Part shown: in pieces, positions 37,110 through 46,468 of the stretch
Layout: every line of letters begins with the position of its first letter
How positions within the stretch are numbered: the stretch's first letter is position 1
Source of the DNA: Lysinibacter sp. HNR
GTDB lineage: Bacteria; Actinomycetota; Actinomycetes; Actinomycetales; Microbacteriaceae
Direction of reading: 5' to 3'
Length of the DNA stretch: 64,000 nt
Assembly (NCBI RefSeq): GCF_029760935.1
Contig: NZ_CP121684.1
Span: forward strand, 2,542,001-2,606,000
The notes under the pieces: model-generated
What the model saw: only the letters and a program-made list of their open reading frames with translations
The model's database searches: none
Told to the model about the DNA's origin: nothing
Made by a program: the position numbers and the translations under genes

Positions 37110-38333
37110 ATGCCTGACTCTCCTCAAAGCCCCAGCCTTCTCGCAACAATTCGTTCGATGCCTCCCACCCTGTACACCATTGGTGCGGCGGCATTTATCA
37201 ACCGCTCCGGCGGATTCCTCGCAATCTTCGGTTCGATCTACCTCACCTCGCTTGCGATCAGCAAGGAGCAGGTCGTCCTAGTTCTCACGGCTGCGGGGGT
37301 TCTAGGAATGTTGGGATCAATCGGCAGCGGACATCTTGCCGACCGCTTCTCCCCCAAAACCATTCTGGTTCTCTCTTCACTCGCCAACGCAGCGGCCCTA
37401 GCACTTTTGGCTACAGGCCCAAGCTTGATTATTTCGATTATTGTCACGATCGCGGCGAGCGCCCTCACGCAGGTTTTTCTCCCACCTGCGGCCGCGACGG
37501 TTGCGATGTTAGCAACCTCACTACCACAGCGGACACCGTTTTTTGCCCTGTATCGAATCTTTCTTAACATCGGTTCTATCTCAAGCCCGCTGATCGCCAC
37601 TCTGGTTGGCGAAACGCAATTCTCTCGACTCTTCCTCTACAGCGCCATTGCAAACCTAATCGTTGTGGTCATCCTGTTAACGGGGGTGCGGGTGCACGCC
37701 CCACCGACAATCCGACTCACAACCGCTCGGACGCGCGGCGAGCTTCGCACAAGCCCCCGCACACGGGTGGCTTTCCCCCTCTTTATCGTATTTGCGGTCG
37801 TTGCGGGGATCTACGCACAATACCAATCAACACTTCCCCTGCAAATACGTGACATTCACGGTTCCCTCGGCATCTATAGCGGATTGATCCTGCTGAATTC
37901 AGCACTCATTCTTTTCACCGCCCTTCCCATCAGCGGCATCACCCGTCGATTACCGCTCTACGTCCCTCTTGCCATGGGCGCACTAATGATGGCGCTGGGG
38001 GTTTCTCTCTCGGGGCTCTTTGCAGGCACGACAGCACTCCTCTTTGTCTTTGCAGCCGTCTTCACCCTGGGAGAAAACATTTTTGGACCCATCTCCAACG
38101 CCGCCGCAACGGCCCTTGCGCCGCCCGGACGTGTTGCGACGTATCAGGGATACCTAGGTTCGGTGCAGGTGTTGGGCATCACTCTTGGCCCCGCAATCGG
38201 TGTGGCCGGCTATTTTCAATTGGCGGCGGGGGTCTGGCTAGTGATTATTGGGGTGGGAGCAGCCTGCAGCGCACTGTTTATAGTGCTCTTGCGACACAAT
38301 CTCGCGGCACGTCCCGGCCCTCAGCATGAGTAG
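37110..38333 (+). CDS. Major facilitator superfamily transporter
   Basis: From the ATG at 37110 (MPDSPQSPSLLATIRSMPP) the protein has 407 residues and about 12 membrane helices. The intracellular motif GSGHLADRFSPKTILVLSS after helix 2 is the MFS motif A (GxLaDrxGrk type). The second half begins after a hydrophilic loop (ARTRGELRTSPRTRV). GGGAGG lies 12 bases upstream, a rather long spacing, so a start slightly earlier is possible. It resembles multidrug efflux permeases; the substrate is unknown. The upstream spacer contains the dyad TCGTACGA near 36980, a possible operator. Confidence 0.8.
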   Translation: MPDSPQSPSLLATIRSMPPTLYTIGAAAFINRSGGFLAIFGSIYLTSLAISKEQVVLVLTAAGVLGMLGSIGSGHLADRFSPKTILVLSSLANAAALALLATGPSLIISIIVTIAASALTQVFLPPAAATVAMLATSLPQRTPFFALYRIFLNIGSISSPLIATLVGETQFSRLFLYSAIANLIVVVILLTGVRVHAPPTIRLTTARTRGELRTSPRTRVAFPLFIVFAVVAGIYAQYQSTLPLQIRDIHGSLGIYSGLILLNSALILFTALPISGITRRLPLYVPLAMGALMMALGVSLSGLFAGTTALLFVFAAVFTLGENIFGPISNAAATALAPPGRVATYQGYLGSVQVLGITLGPAIGVAGYFQLAAGVWLVIIGVGAACSALFIVLLRHNLAARPGPQHE

Positions 38334-38486
38334 AAAATATCATCAGCTCCGATAAAGAATTCCCGTAAATCATAGGTGTTGATAATATTCCCTATCACAT
38401 ATTCGATGTTTCTCCTCATGTGGGAGTATTGGTAAAATTCATACTGTTGTTATTAATATCCGGCGTCGAAACGAAAGGTTTAACCC

Positions 38487-41051
38487 GTGGCTCATACCTT
38501 TCAGGTTCACACCGGTATCCGGCGAATCATCATGACCAGCCTTCTGAGCGGCACAAGCGTGTCCCTGGTGGGAGTCCGCGGCTCTGGTCGCTCCAATATT
38601 CTTTCCGACACCGTACAGCAACTCGAGCAAAACGGCTACAACGTTATTCGAATCGCGGGTATCCGTCCGCTCAAAGACCGCCCTCTTGAGGCCCTACACC
38701 TTGCCGGCATCCTTGCTAATCGGGCGGGAAGATCGGGTTCCCTCATCTCTAACACGGTCGACGACCTGAGCGAGGCGCTCTCCGGCGCCAAACCTATTAT
38801 TGTTATTGATGACTTTGATGAGTTAGACGACGCGTCCATAGGTGTTATCGCGGCAGCCCATCACCGGCTCAAGTTTCCCGTCCTGAGCAGCATGCTTCCG
38901 GGACCTCGACACCTGGCCGCGGCCAAGGTTCTTGAGTTCACCCCCAACACCCGGCTCAGAATGGAACCACTCCGCTTCGACGATATCCATGCCCTCCTGG
39001 CCAATCATCTCAGGGGCACCATCGACACCGAGGTGGTCAGCCGGGTCAATGCAAAATCGGGCGGTCTTCCCGGGTTGGCGCTCGCGATTGTCGACACGGC
39101 CCAGCGAGAAAACAACTTTGTATACGGCAATAAAATCTGGACGGCGCAGCGGAGTCTCTGGTCGGAGTCCCTCGTTTCAACAATAGAGCCGCTGTTCGAA
39201 ACACTCAGCCCCCAGGCTTTCGAGGCGCTTAATAAGCTTGCGCTCGTGGGTCACAGCGAGGTAGAGACAACAGTACGATTGATCGGATGGGAAAACCTAC
39301 AAGAGCTCGATGAAGCGCACTTATTGGTGTTCCTTCCCTCACACGGAAGTATGCTGACGGCAATCTACCCACCGCTTGTTGCCGAGTATTTTCGCCGCTC
39401 CTCCATCGGTGCCCAGCGTCTACGCCTCCAAAAAGAAATTACAGACGCCCTCGGTAACGATGCCAACCTCATGAGCGCCCACGCCGATGCGCAGCCCGAC
39501 CGCAGCTCCCCCTCAATCCGCGAATCTGATGCCGTGTTTAACCTACTCCTCAGCGAACACTGGAACTCACGTGTGCTCCTGCGACGAGTGGAGTGGGAAA
39601 AGTCTCCCACCTGGGAAACCGCGGCACCCTATCTGGAGGCCCTGCTCACCTGGAGACACTCTGCAGAAACAGTTGAGCACGTACTTGCACACACTCGACA
39701 GATCGGAGACTCCGAATCCCAGATGAGCTACCTCCTGTGGGAGGGACGCTATCAGGCAATCGAAAAACACGACGTTGCCGAGACCCTCCGACGCCTTAAA
39801 GATGCTGAAGCACGCTTTGGCGATCGCGGGCACCTGTTACGACTCGAGCGAATCTATCTCGACGCGGTGCTCATTGGCATGCCCCACAACCACAGTAAAC
39901 GCATTGCCTCATCCTCTGAACCGATGTCTCTCGAGAGTGAGATGTCGCGGGTGTACCAGGCCGGAACCGCGATCGTCCAGGGGAGACCGGTGCAGGCATT
40001 AGCGATGCTGGAGAGGCCCGTCACGGTCACGTCGGCGCTCTCTCGCTATCGCAACGTTGTCTACGCAATCGCACTGGTGTGTGCGGGGCGATTGGAGGAG
40101 GCTCTTGAATGGTCCCGCTATCACCTGGTTGAGAGCCGATCACAATTTGAGCTCGACAATATCCACGCACACTCCTGGACCATATCCTTTGCACTGAGCC
40201 TTCAGGGTCGGACATCTGAGCTTCAAGATCACCTGAGCACTGCCCTTTCTATCGGGGTGGTTCCCCTCATGTCTGCGCAGTTCCAAACCGGCAACCTCGC
40301 CATCGCAGCGATTGTTGCAGCCAGGCAGGGACGTTCCGAATCATCACACACCCTTTTGGAGGAGGCGGAGCGCCCGGGATTTCCTCACGGACATCTTCCT
40401 TCAATGTCACCGATCTGGGCACGATCCGTACTGCGGTCCCTCACCGGCGATCCGGCGGGAGGCGCTAAGACCCTCTGGACAGAGGCCGAAACGCTTATCA
40501 ATCGTGGATACATTTTGGCCGGGGTCTTCTTTGCCACGGCCTCGCTCGAGATCCTTCCCCACACAGCACGCCTCCACACCCTGCACTTGTGGGCAGAAAA
40601 CGTGGACAGCCCCCTCTTTGCCACCCTCATCGCCTACGTTGATGCTCTCTCCTCGGGCGATGCAGCGGCTCTCACCGAGATTGCAGCAGACATGACCCAG
40701 TCGGGGCTGATTCGCTACAGCATCCGCTCCTACCTGGCAGCGGCACGCATCCACCGCTCCCGGGGTGACACTGTTCTTGCAAACCAGGCCTACGCGGAGG
40801 CAAGCTCGCTGGTAGAACTTTCGAGTCAAGACTTTGGTGTGTGGCTCGGCCCAACCGAAACCGAGGTTGAGCTCACCTCACGCGAGATGGATGTTGCCCG
40901 GCTGGTTGTGGAGGGTCTCACCAACCACGAGATAGCCGAGAGGCTTGTTCTCAGTGTCAGGACGGTTGAGAGCCATCTTCACCGAATATTTCGTAAAATT
41001 GGTGCGGATAACCGACAGGAGCTCATCAGCCGTGTCGAACCCCTGCTCTAA
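38487..41051 (+). CDS. Large LuxR-type regulator with N-terminal ATPase (LAL-like)
   Basis: The 854-residue protein starts at a GTG with AAAGG eight bases upstream. The N-terminal P-loop GVRGSGRSNIL (about 29-39) and a Walker B-like IIVIDDFDEL mark a STAND-type NTPase. A long helical middle (tetratricopeptide-like, about 350-780) follows. The C-terminal LuxR helix-turn-helix, LTSREMDVARLVVEGLTNHEIAERLVLSVRTVESHLHRIF, lies at about 794-835. Such proteins activate transcription when the sensor part binds an inducer. The neighbours (MFS transporter before, secreted peptidase-like gene after) are candidate targets. Confidence 0.88.
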   Translation: MAHTFQVHTGIRRIIMTSLLSGTSVSLVGVRGSGRSNILSDTVQQLEQNGYNVIRIAGIRPLKDRPLEALHLAGILANRAGRSGSLISNTVDDLSEALSGAKPIIVIDDFDELDDASIGVIAAAHHRLKFPVLSSMLPGPRHLAAAKVLEFTPNTRLRMEPLRFDDIHALLANHLRGTIDTEVVSRVNAKSGGLPGLALAIVDTAQRENNFVYGNKIWTAQRSLWSESLVSTIEPLFETLSPQAFEALNKLALVGHSEVETTVRLIGWENLQELDEAHLLVFLPSHGSMLTAIYPPLVAEYFRRSSIGAQRLRLQKEITDALGNDANLMSAHADAQPDRSSPSIRESDAVFNLLLSEHWNSRVLLRRVEWEKSPTWETAAPYLEALLTWRHSAETVEHVLAHTRQIGDSESQMSYLLWEGRYQAIEKHDVAETLRRLKDAEARFGDRGHLLRLERIYLDAVLIGMPHNHSKRIASSSEPMSLESEMSRVYQAGTAIVQGRPVQALAMLERPVTVTSALSRYRNVVYAIALVCAGRLEEALEWSRYHLVESRSQFELDNIHAHSWTISFALSLQGRTSELQDHLSTALSIGVVPLMSAQFQTGNLAIAAIVAARQGRSESSHTLLEEAERPGFPHGHLPSMSPIWARSVLRSLTGDPAGGAKTLWTEAETLINRGYILAGVFFATASLEILPHTARLHTLHLWAENVDSPLFATLIAYVDALSSGDAAALTEIAADMTQSGLIRYSIRSYLAAARIHRSRGDTVLANQAYAEASSLVELSSQDFGVWLGPTETEVELTSREMDVARLVVEGLTNHEIAERLVLSVRTVESHLHRIFRKIGADNRQELISRVEPLL

Positions 41052-41262
41052 CAGGGAAAATACCCGTCGCGCAGGGGTGCGAACCCAATCTATACACTCG
41101 TCCATTCCTGGGAAAGTGGGGTTAAACCCCTCATAGAAGTAGGGCTACCCCCCGTGCCAGGTTGCCCTTTAGCGTATCGGGGTGCATACTTGTTTAGATC
41201 GACCCAAGAGGAATCTCTTGAGTCATTATTTATGTACGGTAGTGAAACAAAGGTATGGTGAA

Positions 41263-41928
41263 TTGAAAGCTAGTAGAAAAAACGTCATCTTAGTCGTTAT
41301 CTCAGCCCTCACCGTATCTCTCACCGCAAGCCCCGCACAGGCGGCAGAACCAACATTCGCTAGCTTCGAACCCAGCGCAGCTCTTATCAGCACACAAACC
41401 TTCGACACAGAAATCGAAGAAACAGGTCACAACTTCGCAGAGCAGTCTTTTGGGGTTGCGGTCAAGGTGGAGTCAAGCGCCGCTGGAGCACCCGAAATTG
41501 TCAACAATAATGCCGGCCATAACTTTGATGTCAACAAAGCTATCGCCACCGCATACTCCGAGGTGGGAACCAGGCGTGCTACCGGGTGGAGTGCACCCGG
41601 CGAGTGCATCATGAGCGCACAACGCTGGCTCCTTGCTGGCGGTGCAGCATGGACCGGGTCCGGAACCCCCGTTAATAACTACAAGGGGGCGGCACGCGTA
41701 GACCTGAATGCCCTTGCACCCGGAGACGTCATTCAATATCAGTACAACCCAAACCCTCACCTCTATGCAAATGGTGTTCATACCGTTTTGGTTGTGGGTA
41801 ATAATCCAGACGGAACTCTTCAAATCATCGAGTCCAACAACCCGGCGGGTTCCGGACTTGTTCAGTACCAAAAGAGCTGGACCCCCAGCCCACCCAAAAA
41901 CTTTACCGCTGTAGGATACCGTTTCTAA
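41263..41928 (+). CDS. Secreted Cys/His peptidase-like protein (CHAP/NlpC-type fold suspected)
   Basis: The best start is a TTG at 41263, with AAAGG about eight bases before it; it leads straight into a signal peptide (KNVILVVISALTVSLTASPAQA). The 221-residue product has a variable region with two GHNF motifs (residues about 48 and 86). A C-terminal domain from about 90 follows, with a candidate catalytic Cys in GECIMSAQRWL (about 115), His in NGVHTVLVVGNN (about 171) and Asn in IESNNPAGSG. This order and spacing resemble CHAP or NlpC/P60 cysteine hydrolases that cut peptidoglycan or peptides. The family match is by pattern only. The gene is downstream of the LuxR-type regulator and may be under its control. 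Confidence 0.6.
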   Translation: MKASRKNVILVVISALTVSLTASPAQAAEPTFASFEPSAALISTQTFDTEIEETGHNFAEQSFGVAVKVESSAAGAPEIVNNNAGHNFDVNKAIATAYSEVGTRRATGWSAPGECIMSAQRWLLAGGAAWTGSGTPVNNYKGAARVDLNALAPGDVIQYQYNPNPHLYANGVHTVLVVGNNPDGTLQIIESNNPAGSGLVQYQKSWTPSPPKNFTAVGYRF

Positions 41929-41968
41929 CGTTTAGTCAAGACCCCGTCGAACGGTTACTCTTATAAAA

Positions 41969-42739
41969 TCAGAGTTGATTTTCTTCGGGGATAAAAACGT
42001 AATTTCCCTCCGCGTCAACAAGCGGATGCAGTCCATCAGAAAATGCCCGGGTAAACACATCCCGTGAGACAGCACGCATCTTTGCGGCGGCCTCGGGATT
42101 CTCACGGCGTAGTACCTCAAAATCGCGCACCAATCGAAAGCCCATCTCGCCGACCGGGGGAGCGGGAGGAATCCCGCCGAGAGCGCGACGCACCCGCGCT
42201 GAGTTCAAACGCCAACGCACCTCAAAACGATCGGTCTCATCCTGACCACTAATCTCATCGTTAAGGATGCCGTAAAAGTTGGGAAGATAGCGAGACACCT
42301 CGGCTCCCAATCGAGCCAGGTGCAGCCGGGCGTGCCGCTGCACAAGTGGGTCGTATAACCACCTGATTTCGGTGATTCCCTGGTTCATACACACCGACCT
42401 CTGGTACAGCTTCATCGCTCGCCCAATGCCCAACGCAATCCGAGATTTCTCGACCGCTGCCATGTGTGAGTGTGAGTGAAGTCCCTCGTCCCACCCCAGA
42501 AAACCAAGGATAGCTCCGACAACATTGTTGCTCTCATCTATTGCAACAATGAGCGCGTTCCCCGCGTATCCGATTGATTGGACTAGGGCCGCATCTGGAG
42601 CACGACGGACGCCCCACACGCGCTCAAAAAGCTCCACAATCTGCTGATACTCACCCTCGTGCGCCAGGCGAACAAACACCCCCGCCTGTTCGGCGGCGCC
42701 CTGCGCTAGTTCATAGGCGTTAGAAACAATATCACTCAT
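41969..42739 (-). CDS. GNAT-family acetyltransferase (COG3375-like)
   Basis: The 256-residue protein (from the ATG at 42739; an in-frame GTG at 42760 is also possible) begins with an N-terminal GNAT fold, FVRLAHEGEYQQIVELFERVWG. ALIVAIDESNNVVGAILGFLG forms the beta4 strand region, and HSHMAAVEKSRIALGIGRAMKLYQR is the acetyl-CoA loop. It matches the larger, two-part GNAT proteins of the COG3375 group, whose substrates are not established. It is 49 bases downstream of the drug-resistance transporter on the same strand. Confidence 0.75.
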   Translation of the reverse strand: MSDIVSNAYELAQGAAEQAGVFVRLAHEGEYQQIVELFERVWGVRRAPDAALVQSIGYAGNALIVAIDESNNVVGAILGFLGWDEGLHSHSHMAAVEKSRIALGIGRAMKLYQRSVCMNQGITEIRWLYDPLVQRHARLHLARLGAEVSRYLPNFYGILNDEISGQDETDRFEVRWRLNSARVRRALGGIPPAPPVGEMGFRLVRDFEVLRRENPEAAAKMRAVSRDVFTRAFSDGLHPLVDAEGNYVFIPEENQL

Positions 42740-42787
42740 ATTACGGTCTACTTCTTCCACGGGAGGCGCAAAAAACCACCAGCCCGA

Positions 42788-44113
42788 CTAGTCTTCGAGG
42801 GCGGGAACGGTCCGTGGCTGTACAACAAACCACAGAACAATCGTAGCGAGTGCCGCAGTGGCCGTCATCACCGAGGCCATCGGAACGGCCGTGGCAATAC
42901 CCAGCACCCCAACAACGGGCGAGATAATACCCGCCAGGCCAAAGTTGGTGGCTCCCAGAAGGCTGGCGGCGGTTCCGGCCTGTTTTCCGTGACGCACCAG
43001 CGCCAGCACCTGCACGGCGGGAAAACCAAATCCGCACGCCGCGATGTAGAAAAAGAGCGGGATGACCACCCCAAGGAGCCCGCCCCCAAACCACACGGCC
43101 ATCATCATTGTGATTCCCGCCAGAATTTGCAAGATGGTAACGCCCGCGAGTATCCACTGCGGTCCCACACGGCGCATCAGATAGGCCGAGGTTTGCACCC
43201 CGATGAGGATGCCAATCGAGTTTATGGCAAAGAGCACTCCATACCCCTGAGCGTCGAGGCCATACACCTCTTGAAAAAGAAAGGGGGACGCTGAAATGTA
43301 GGCAAAGAGGCCGGAGAAGGAGAGTCCGCCAATCAGAGCCATCCCCACGTATACTCGATCTCCCAGCACGGATCGGTACCGACCCCACACGGTTTGTGAT
43401 CCCCTCCCCCGCAATTCTCGGGGAAGCGTCTCTCGGACTCCGATAAAAACCGCTACCAGCACAAATGCGGCATAGAATGCAAGAACATAGAAGATACCGC
43501 GCCAATCCGTGACCAAAAGAAGCTGGGCCCCCACAACCGGGGCCAGGATGGGGGCAAGCCCGTTCACGAGGGCCAGTCGGGAAAGCATTTTGACCAAGGG
43601 TTTACCACCAAAGAGGTCCCGCACCATGGCCATCGCCACGACCGCCCCCGCAGCCGCACCTACCCCCTGAAGCACACGGAAGGCCGAAAGCATGGCAACA
43701 CTATCGGCGAGCGCCGCCCCCGCAGAGGCCGTAATGTGTACAGCCGTTGCGAGGAGGAGCGGCAACCGTCGCCCCACCCGGTCGCTCCATGGACCCATCA
43801 CTAATTGCCCCAGGGCAAATCCCAGGGTGGTGCCCGTGAGGGTCAGCTGAATCACAGATTGGGGAACCTGAAACTGCTGACTGATGAGGGGAAACGCGGG
43901 CAGGTACAGATCAACCGTGAACGGACCGAGGGCGGTCAGCATCCCCAACACGAGTATGTAGAGTATGCGTCTCCCCCTGCTGAGGGAGTCTCCGGGGTAC
44001 CGCGGCGACCGGGGGGAGGGCTTCTCGGGAGGTGTTGCTGGGGGGTTGTTTAGGTCATCGGGATTACTCAACAGGAAATTAACGCTCGCTCTTCTTGCAG
44101 GGGTACCCGTCAA
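42788..44113 (-). CDS. Bcr/CflA-type multidrug efflux MFS transporter
   Basis: The 441-residue membrane protein has about 12 helices. The first (ILVLGMLTALGPFTVDLYLPAFP) with its Asp and the FALGQLVMGPWSDRVGRRLPLL motif A match the Bcr/CflA subfamily of drug exporters. The first 50 residues are a Pro/Arg/Ser-rich hydrophilic extension, and the true start may be internal. It lies between a GNAT gene and the large FAD/NAD(P)-binding gene on the same strand. Confidence 0.88.
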   Translation of the reverse strand: MTGTPARRASVNFLLSNPDDLNNPPATPPEKPSPRSPRYPGDSLSRGRRILYILVLGMLTALGPFTVDLYLPAFPLISQQFQVPQSVIQLTLTGTTLGFALGQLVMGPWSDRVGRRLPLLLATAVHITASAGAALADSVAMLSAFRVLQGVGAAAGAVVAMAMVRDLFGGKPLVKMLSRLALVNGLAPILAPVVGAQLLLVTDWRGIFYVLAFYAAFVLVAVFIGVRETLPRELRGRGSQTVWGRYRSVLGDRVYVGMALIGGLSFSGLFAYISASPFLFQEVYGLDAQGYGVLFAINSIGILIGVQTSAYLMRRVGPQWILAGVTILQILAGITMMMAVWFGGGLLGVVIPLFFYIAACGFGFPAVQVLALVRHGKQAGTAASLLGATNFGLAGIISPVVGVLGIATAVPMASVMTATAALATIVLWFVVQPRTVPALED

Positions 44114-44161
44114 GCATACGCTGTATTTTAGGCGTGTTTGAGCGTTACCCTACGATACAGA

Positions 44162-46309
44162 CTACACCGAGGCCTTATGCTCTCCGAGCAGAGAAAGTTG
44201 AGCCAGGACGGCACGAGCGATTCGGTCGTTCTGACGAAACGGCAGGGCGTTAATGCCTGGGCGGGAAAAGGCCCCGGCATACACGCCCGTGGTGAATGGC
44301 CCCACCGCAAAGCTGTGGGGGTGGGCACTCCCCTGGGGATTTACAACCCTCAGGTCCTCGGACCGCACCAGTACCCGACCCGTTGTTCCTCTGAAGGTTT
44401 CATCGATTGCCGCCAACTCAATCCCTCTTCCGCTCGTAACCAGATTGTGTAGAGCCGGGCTATCACTCCTACTCGCCCGCGATTCTGGAAGCCATGCATC
44501 AACACAGACCCTGGCCCGCACCTCTCCGGGATACTGTGATCCTCCCGCGATAAAGGAGGCTGTTTCGCCAGGCCGCGTCCCGGTTTCCCCCAGCTGTATC
44601 CCGGTCTCCCCCGACCCCACCACGGACTCGCGCAACCACATGCCTGAGCCCATAAACGTGAGGATGCCCGCTCCTGAGAGCGCAGCAATCTCCTCCAATC
44701 GATGTCCGGGAGGACCACTCGCGATGTAGCTAAAGAACGCCTGCCACCACACGGGAATGTCAACCGCCCGGGAACGTGCCGTCCAGAGTTCTTCCGGCAC
44801 CTCTGCGACCAGAAGATAGGCGCTAAAAACGGCGTGAAACAACCCCAGCGTTGCGCTTCCTCGCCGTGTGGTTCGGTCGTAAAAGTCCTGAATAATGTGG
44901 GCACGCAACCGGATCTGCAAATCCTCACGAGACGATGCTGCCATGTCGCTCAGCGGGTTATTCAGCGAGAATAGATCACACCGATCCTCGCGGTGAGGAA
45001 CGTATCGCTCAAGCACCTCACCAACCGCAGATGAATGAGCCAACGGATCAGGAAGAGAGTCAAGCGCCGCAATCAGTTCCGACCAGAAAGAGTCCCACTC
45101 GCCCCTCACCCGCTCAGGGTGTCCAACAAAAAGTTCGCGATAGTAACCCCACAGGAGATCGCGGGTAATGAGGGGCCACACCTCCGAGAAGAAGTCCACG
45201 GGTTGCGCCCGCCGCACCAGATCCGCAATCGTGTCCCGTGTAAAAAATCGAGGCCGCGGGGTTTCACCCCTGAGGGTGCTGCTAATCTTTGAACGATACG
45301 GCACTCCCCTTCGCGAACCCACAAAAAGACGCGGTTCCCGGCCGGAGGGTGCATATCGCAGTACACCACCGGCGTCTCGATAAAACCTTCCGCCTCGGCC
45401 CTCGCCCAGAAGAACAATAAGGTCGATCGCGGCGAGCCCAAATCCACGAACTATCACGTTTTCACCCGGACGAATTCCCCCAAGATCCGCGTCGGCGGTA
45501 AAGTCAGGAGGGATGTAGAGCAGGTTATACTGGCCCGCAAAACAAGCCCTCTCTTGCTGTTCCGTGTCAAGATCGCGTCCGTTGTGCCCCAGCGCATAGA
45601 TAACAGTATCGGCGTCAATGTGGGTGTTGTTGGCCAAACGCACACGTGATCCTGCCGGCTCCTCCTGTCTTCGCCATGAACTCTCCGTTCGCTCTTCCAC
45701 CCCGGTTGCGCAAACGGGATGCCAGATAACCTCCGCTAGTCCCTGCAGAGAGGTAACCACTCGGCGATAAAACCACTCAAGGTAGTAACTATTCAAACGC
45801 CTGGTGGGGAAGCTTGACCCTGTCAGGCTACACAGTTCCGGCCACACGTCAGTTCCCTCGGTGAGGGAATCACGGAGTTGTCCGCTTCTCACCAGCTCCG
45901 CCCACTCACTCAGAGAAGGACCCTCGGCTATGGGGCCCTCAATAATACTCGCCCGATCGGTGTACACAGTCACATCGGCCGCCATCGAGTTGAGTTTGAG
46001 CAGCGGTGACTGGTCTCGGCGCCAGATTCTCCCGGCACCGGGAGGATACGGGTCTATCAGGTGAACGATCAGGCGAGAGTGCCCCTGCTCTCCCCCGGGA
46101 GCTAACGAGGACGATACACGAAGGTTCTGGGCGATCCGCTCCAACACCCCAATGCCTCGGGGACCAGCCCCGATTATCGCGATGACCCGGGATGGTTGGC
46201 CCCCCAGGCCAGTCTTGCCGCGCTGACGCCGCGGGGTCGTGCTGTGATCCTTCCCTTTATCGGCTGTGCTCCTCATGGGAAAATTCTGCACTCTCCGAGC
46301 CAAACACAC
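44162..46309 (-). CDS. Large FAD/NAD(P)-binding protein (NAD_binding_9 family)
   Basis: The 715-residue flavoprotein-type enzyme has an extended hydrophilic N-terminus (an ATG at 46276 is an alternative start) and then IAIIGAGPRGIGVLERIAQNL at about 42-62. The family patch YPPGAGRIWRRDQSPLLKLNSMAADVT follows, with GPSLSEWAELV and FPTRRLNSYYLEWF. A second nucleotide-binding segment is NVIVRGFGLAAIDLIVLLGEGRGG. It is of the YdhS-like family and twice as long as the partial homologue at the left end. A short repeat ETGIQLGETGTRPGET lies at about 590. It is divergent from the amino acid ABC importer with a 159-base spacer, so it is likely part of the same unit. Substrate unknown. Confidence 0.8.
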   Translation of the reverse strand: MCLARRVQNFPMRSTADKGKDHSTTPRRQRGKTGLGGQPSRVIAIIGAGPRGIGVLERIAQNLRVSSSLAPGGEQGHSRLIVHLIDPYPPGAGRIWRRDQSPLLKLNSMAADVTVYTDRASIIEGPIAEGPSLSEWAELVRSGQLRDSLTEGTDVWPELCSLTGSSFPTRRLNSYYLEWFYRRVVTSLQGLAEVIWHPVCATGVEERTESSWRRQEEPAGSRVRLANNTHIDADTVIYALGHNGRDLDTEQQERACFAGQYNLLYIPPDFTADADLGGIRPGENVIVRGFGLAAIDLIVLLGEGRGGRFYRDAGGVLRYAPSGREPRLFVGSRRGVPYRSKISSTLRGETPRPRFFTRDTIADLVRRAQPVDFFSEVWPLITRDLLWGYYRELFVGHPERVRGEWDSFWSELIAALDSLPDPLAHSSAVGEVLERYVPHREDRCDLFSLNNPLSDMAASSREDLQIRLRAHIIQDFYDRTTRRGSATLGLFHAVFSAYLLVAEVPEELWTARSRAVDIPVWWQAFFSYIASGPPGHRLEEIAALSGAGILTFMGSGMWLRESVVGSGETGIQLGETGTRPGETASFIAGGSQYPGEVRARVCVDAWLPESRASRSDSPALHNLVTSGRGIELAAIDETFRGTTGRVLVRSEDLRVVNPQGSAHPHSFAVGPFTTGVYAGAFSRPGINALPFRQNDRIARAVLAQLSLLGEHKASV

Positions 46310-46468
46310 ATCCTGTATGACGCATCATGACGCTATTTTTCGAAACGTTAAGGGAGCCCTTGCCTCACGCCCCACATCGCCCTACTCTTCAAAACACTTA
46401 CCCTTTTACAAGCGGCACGGGTGCACACTCAAACGCAACAGCACGGCACATCCTCGGGAGAATCAGGA
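46310..46468. promoter_or_regulatory. Divergent spacer between FAD protein and ABC importer
   Basis: This 159-base region carries a direct repeat ATGACGC (46317-46323 and 46327-46333) close to the FAD-protein start. It should contain promoters for both directions. No known operator was recognised. Confidence 0.35.
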
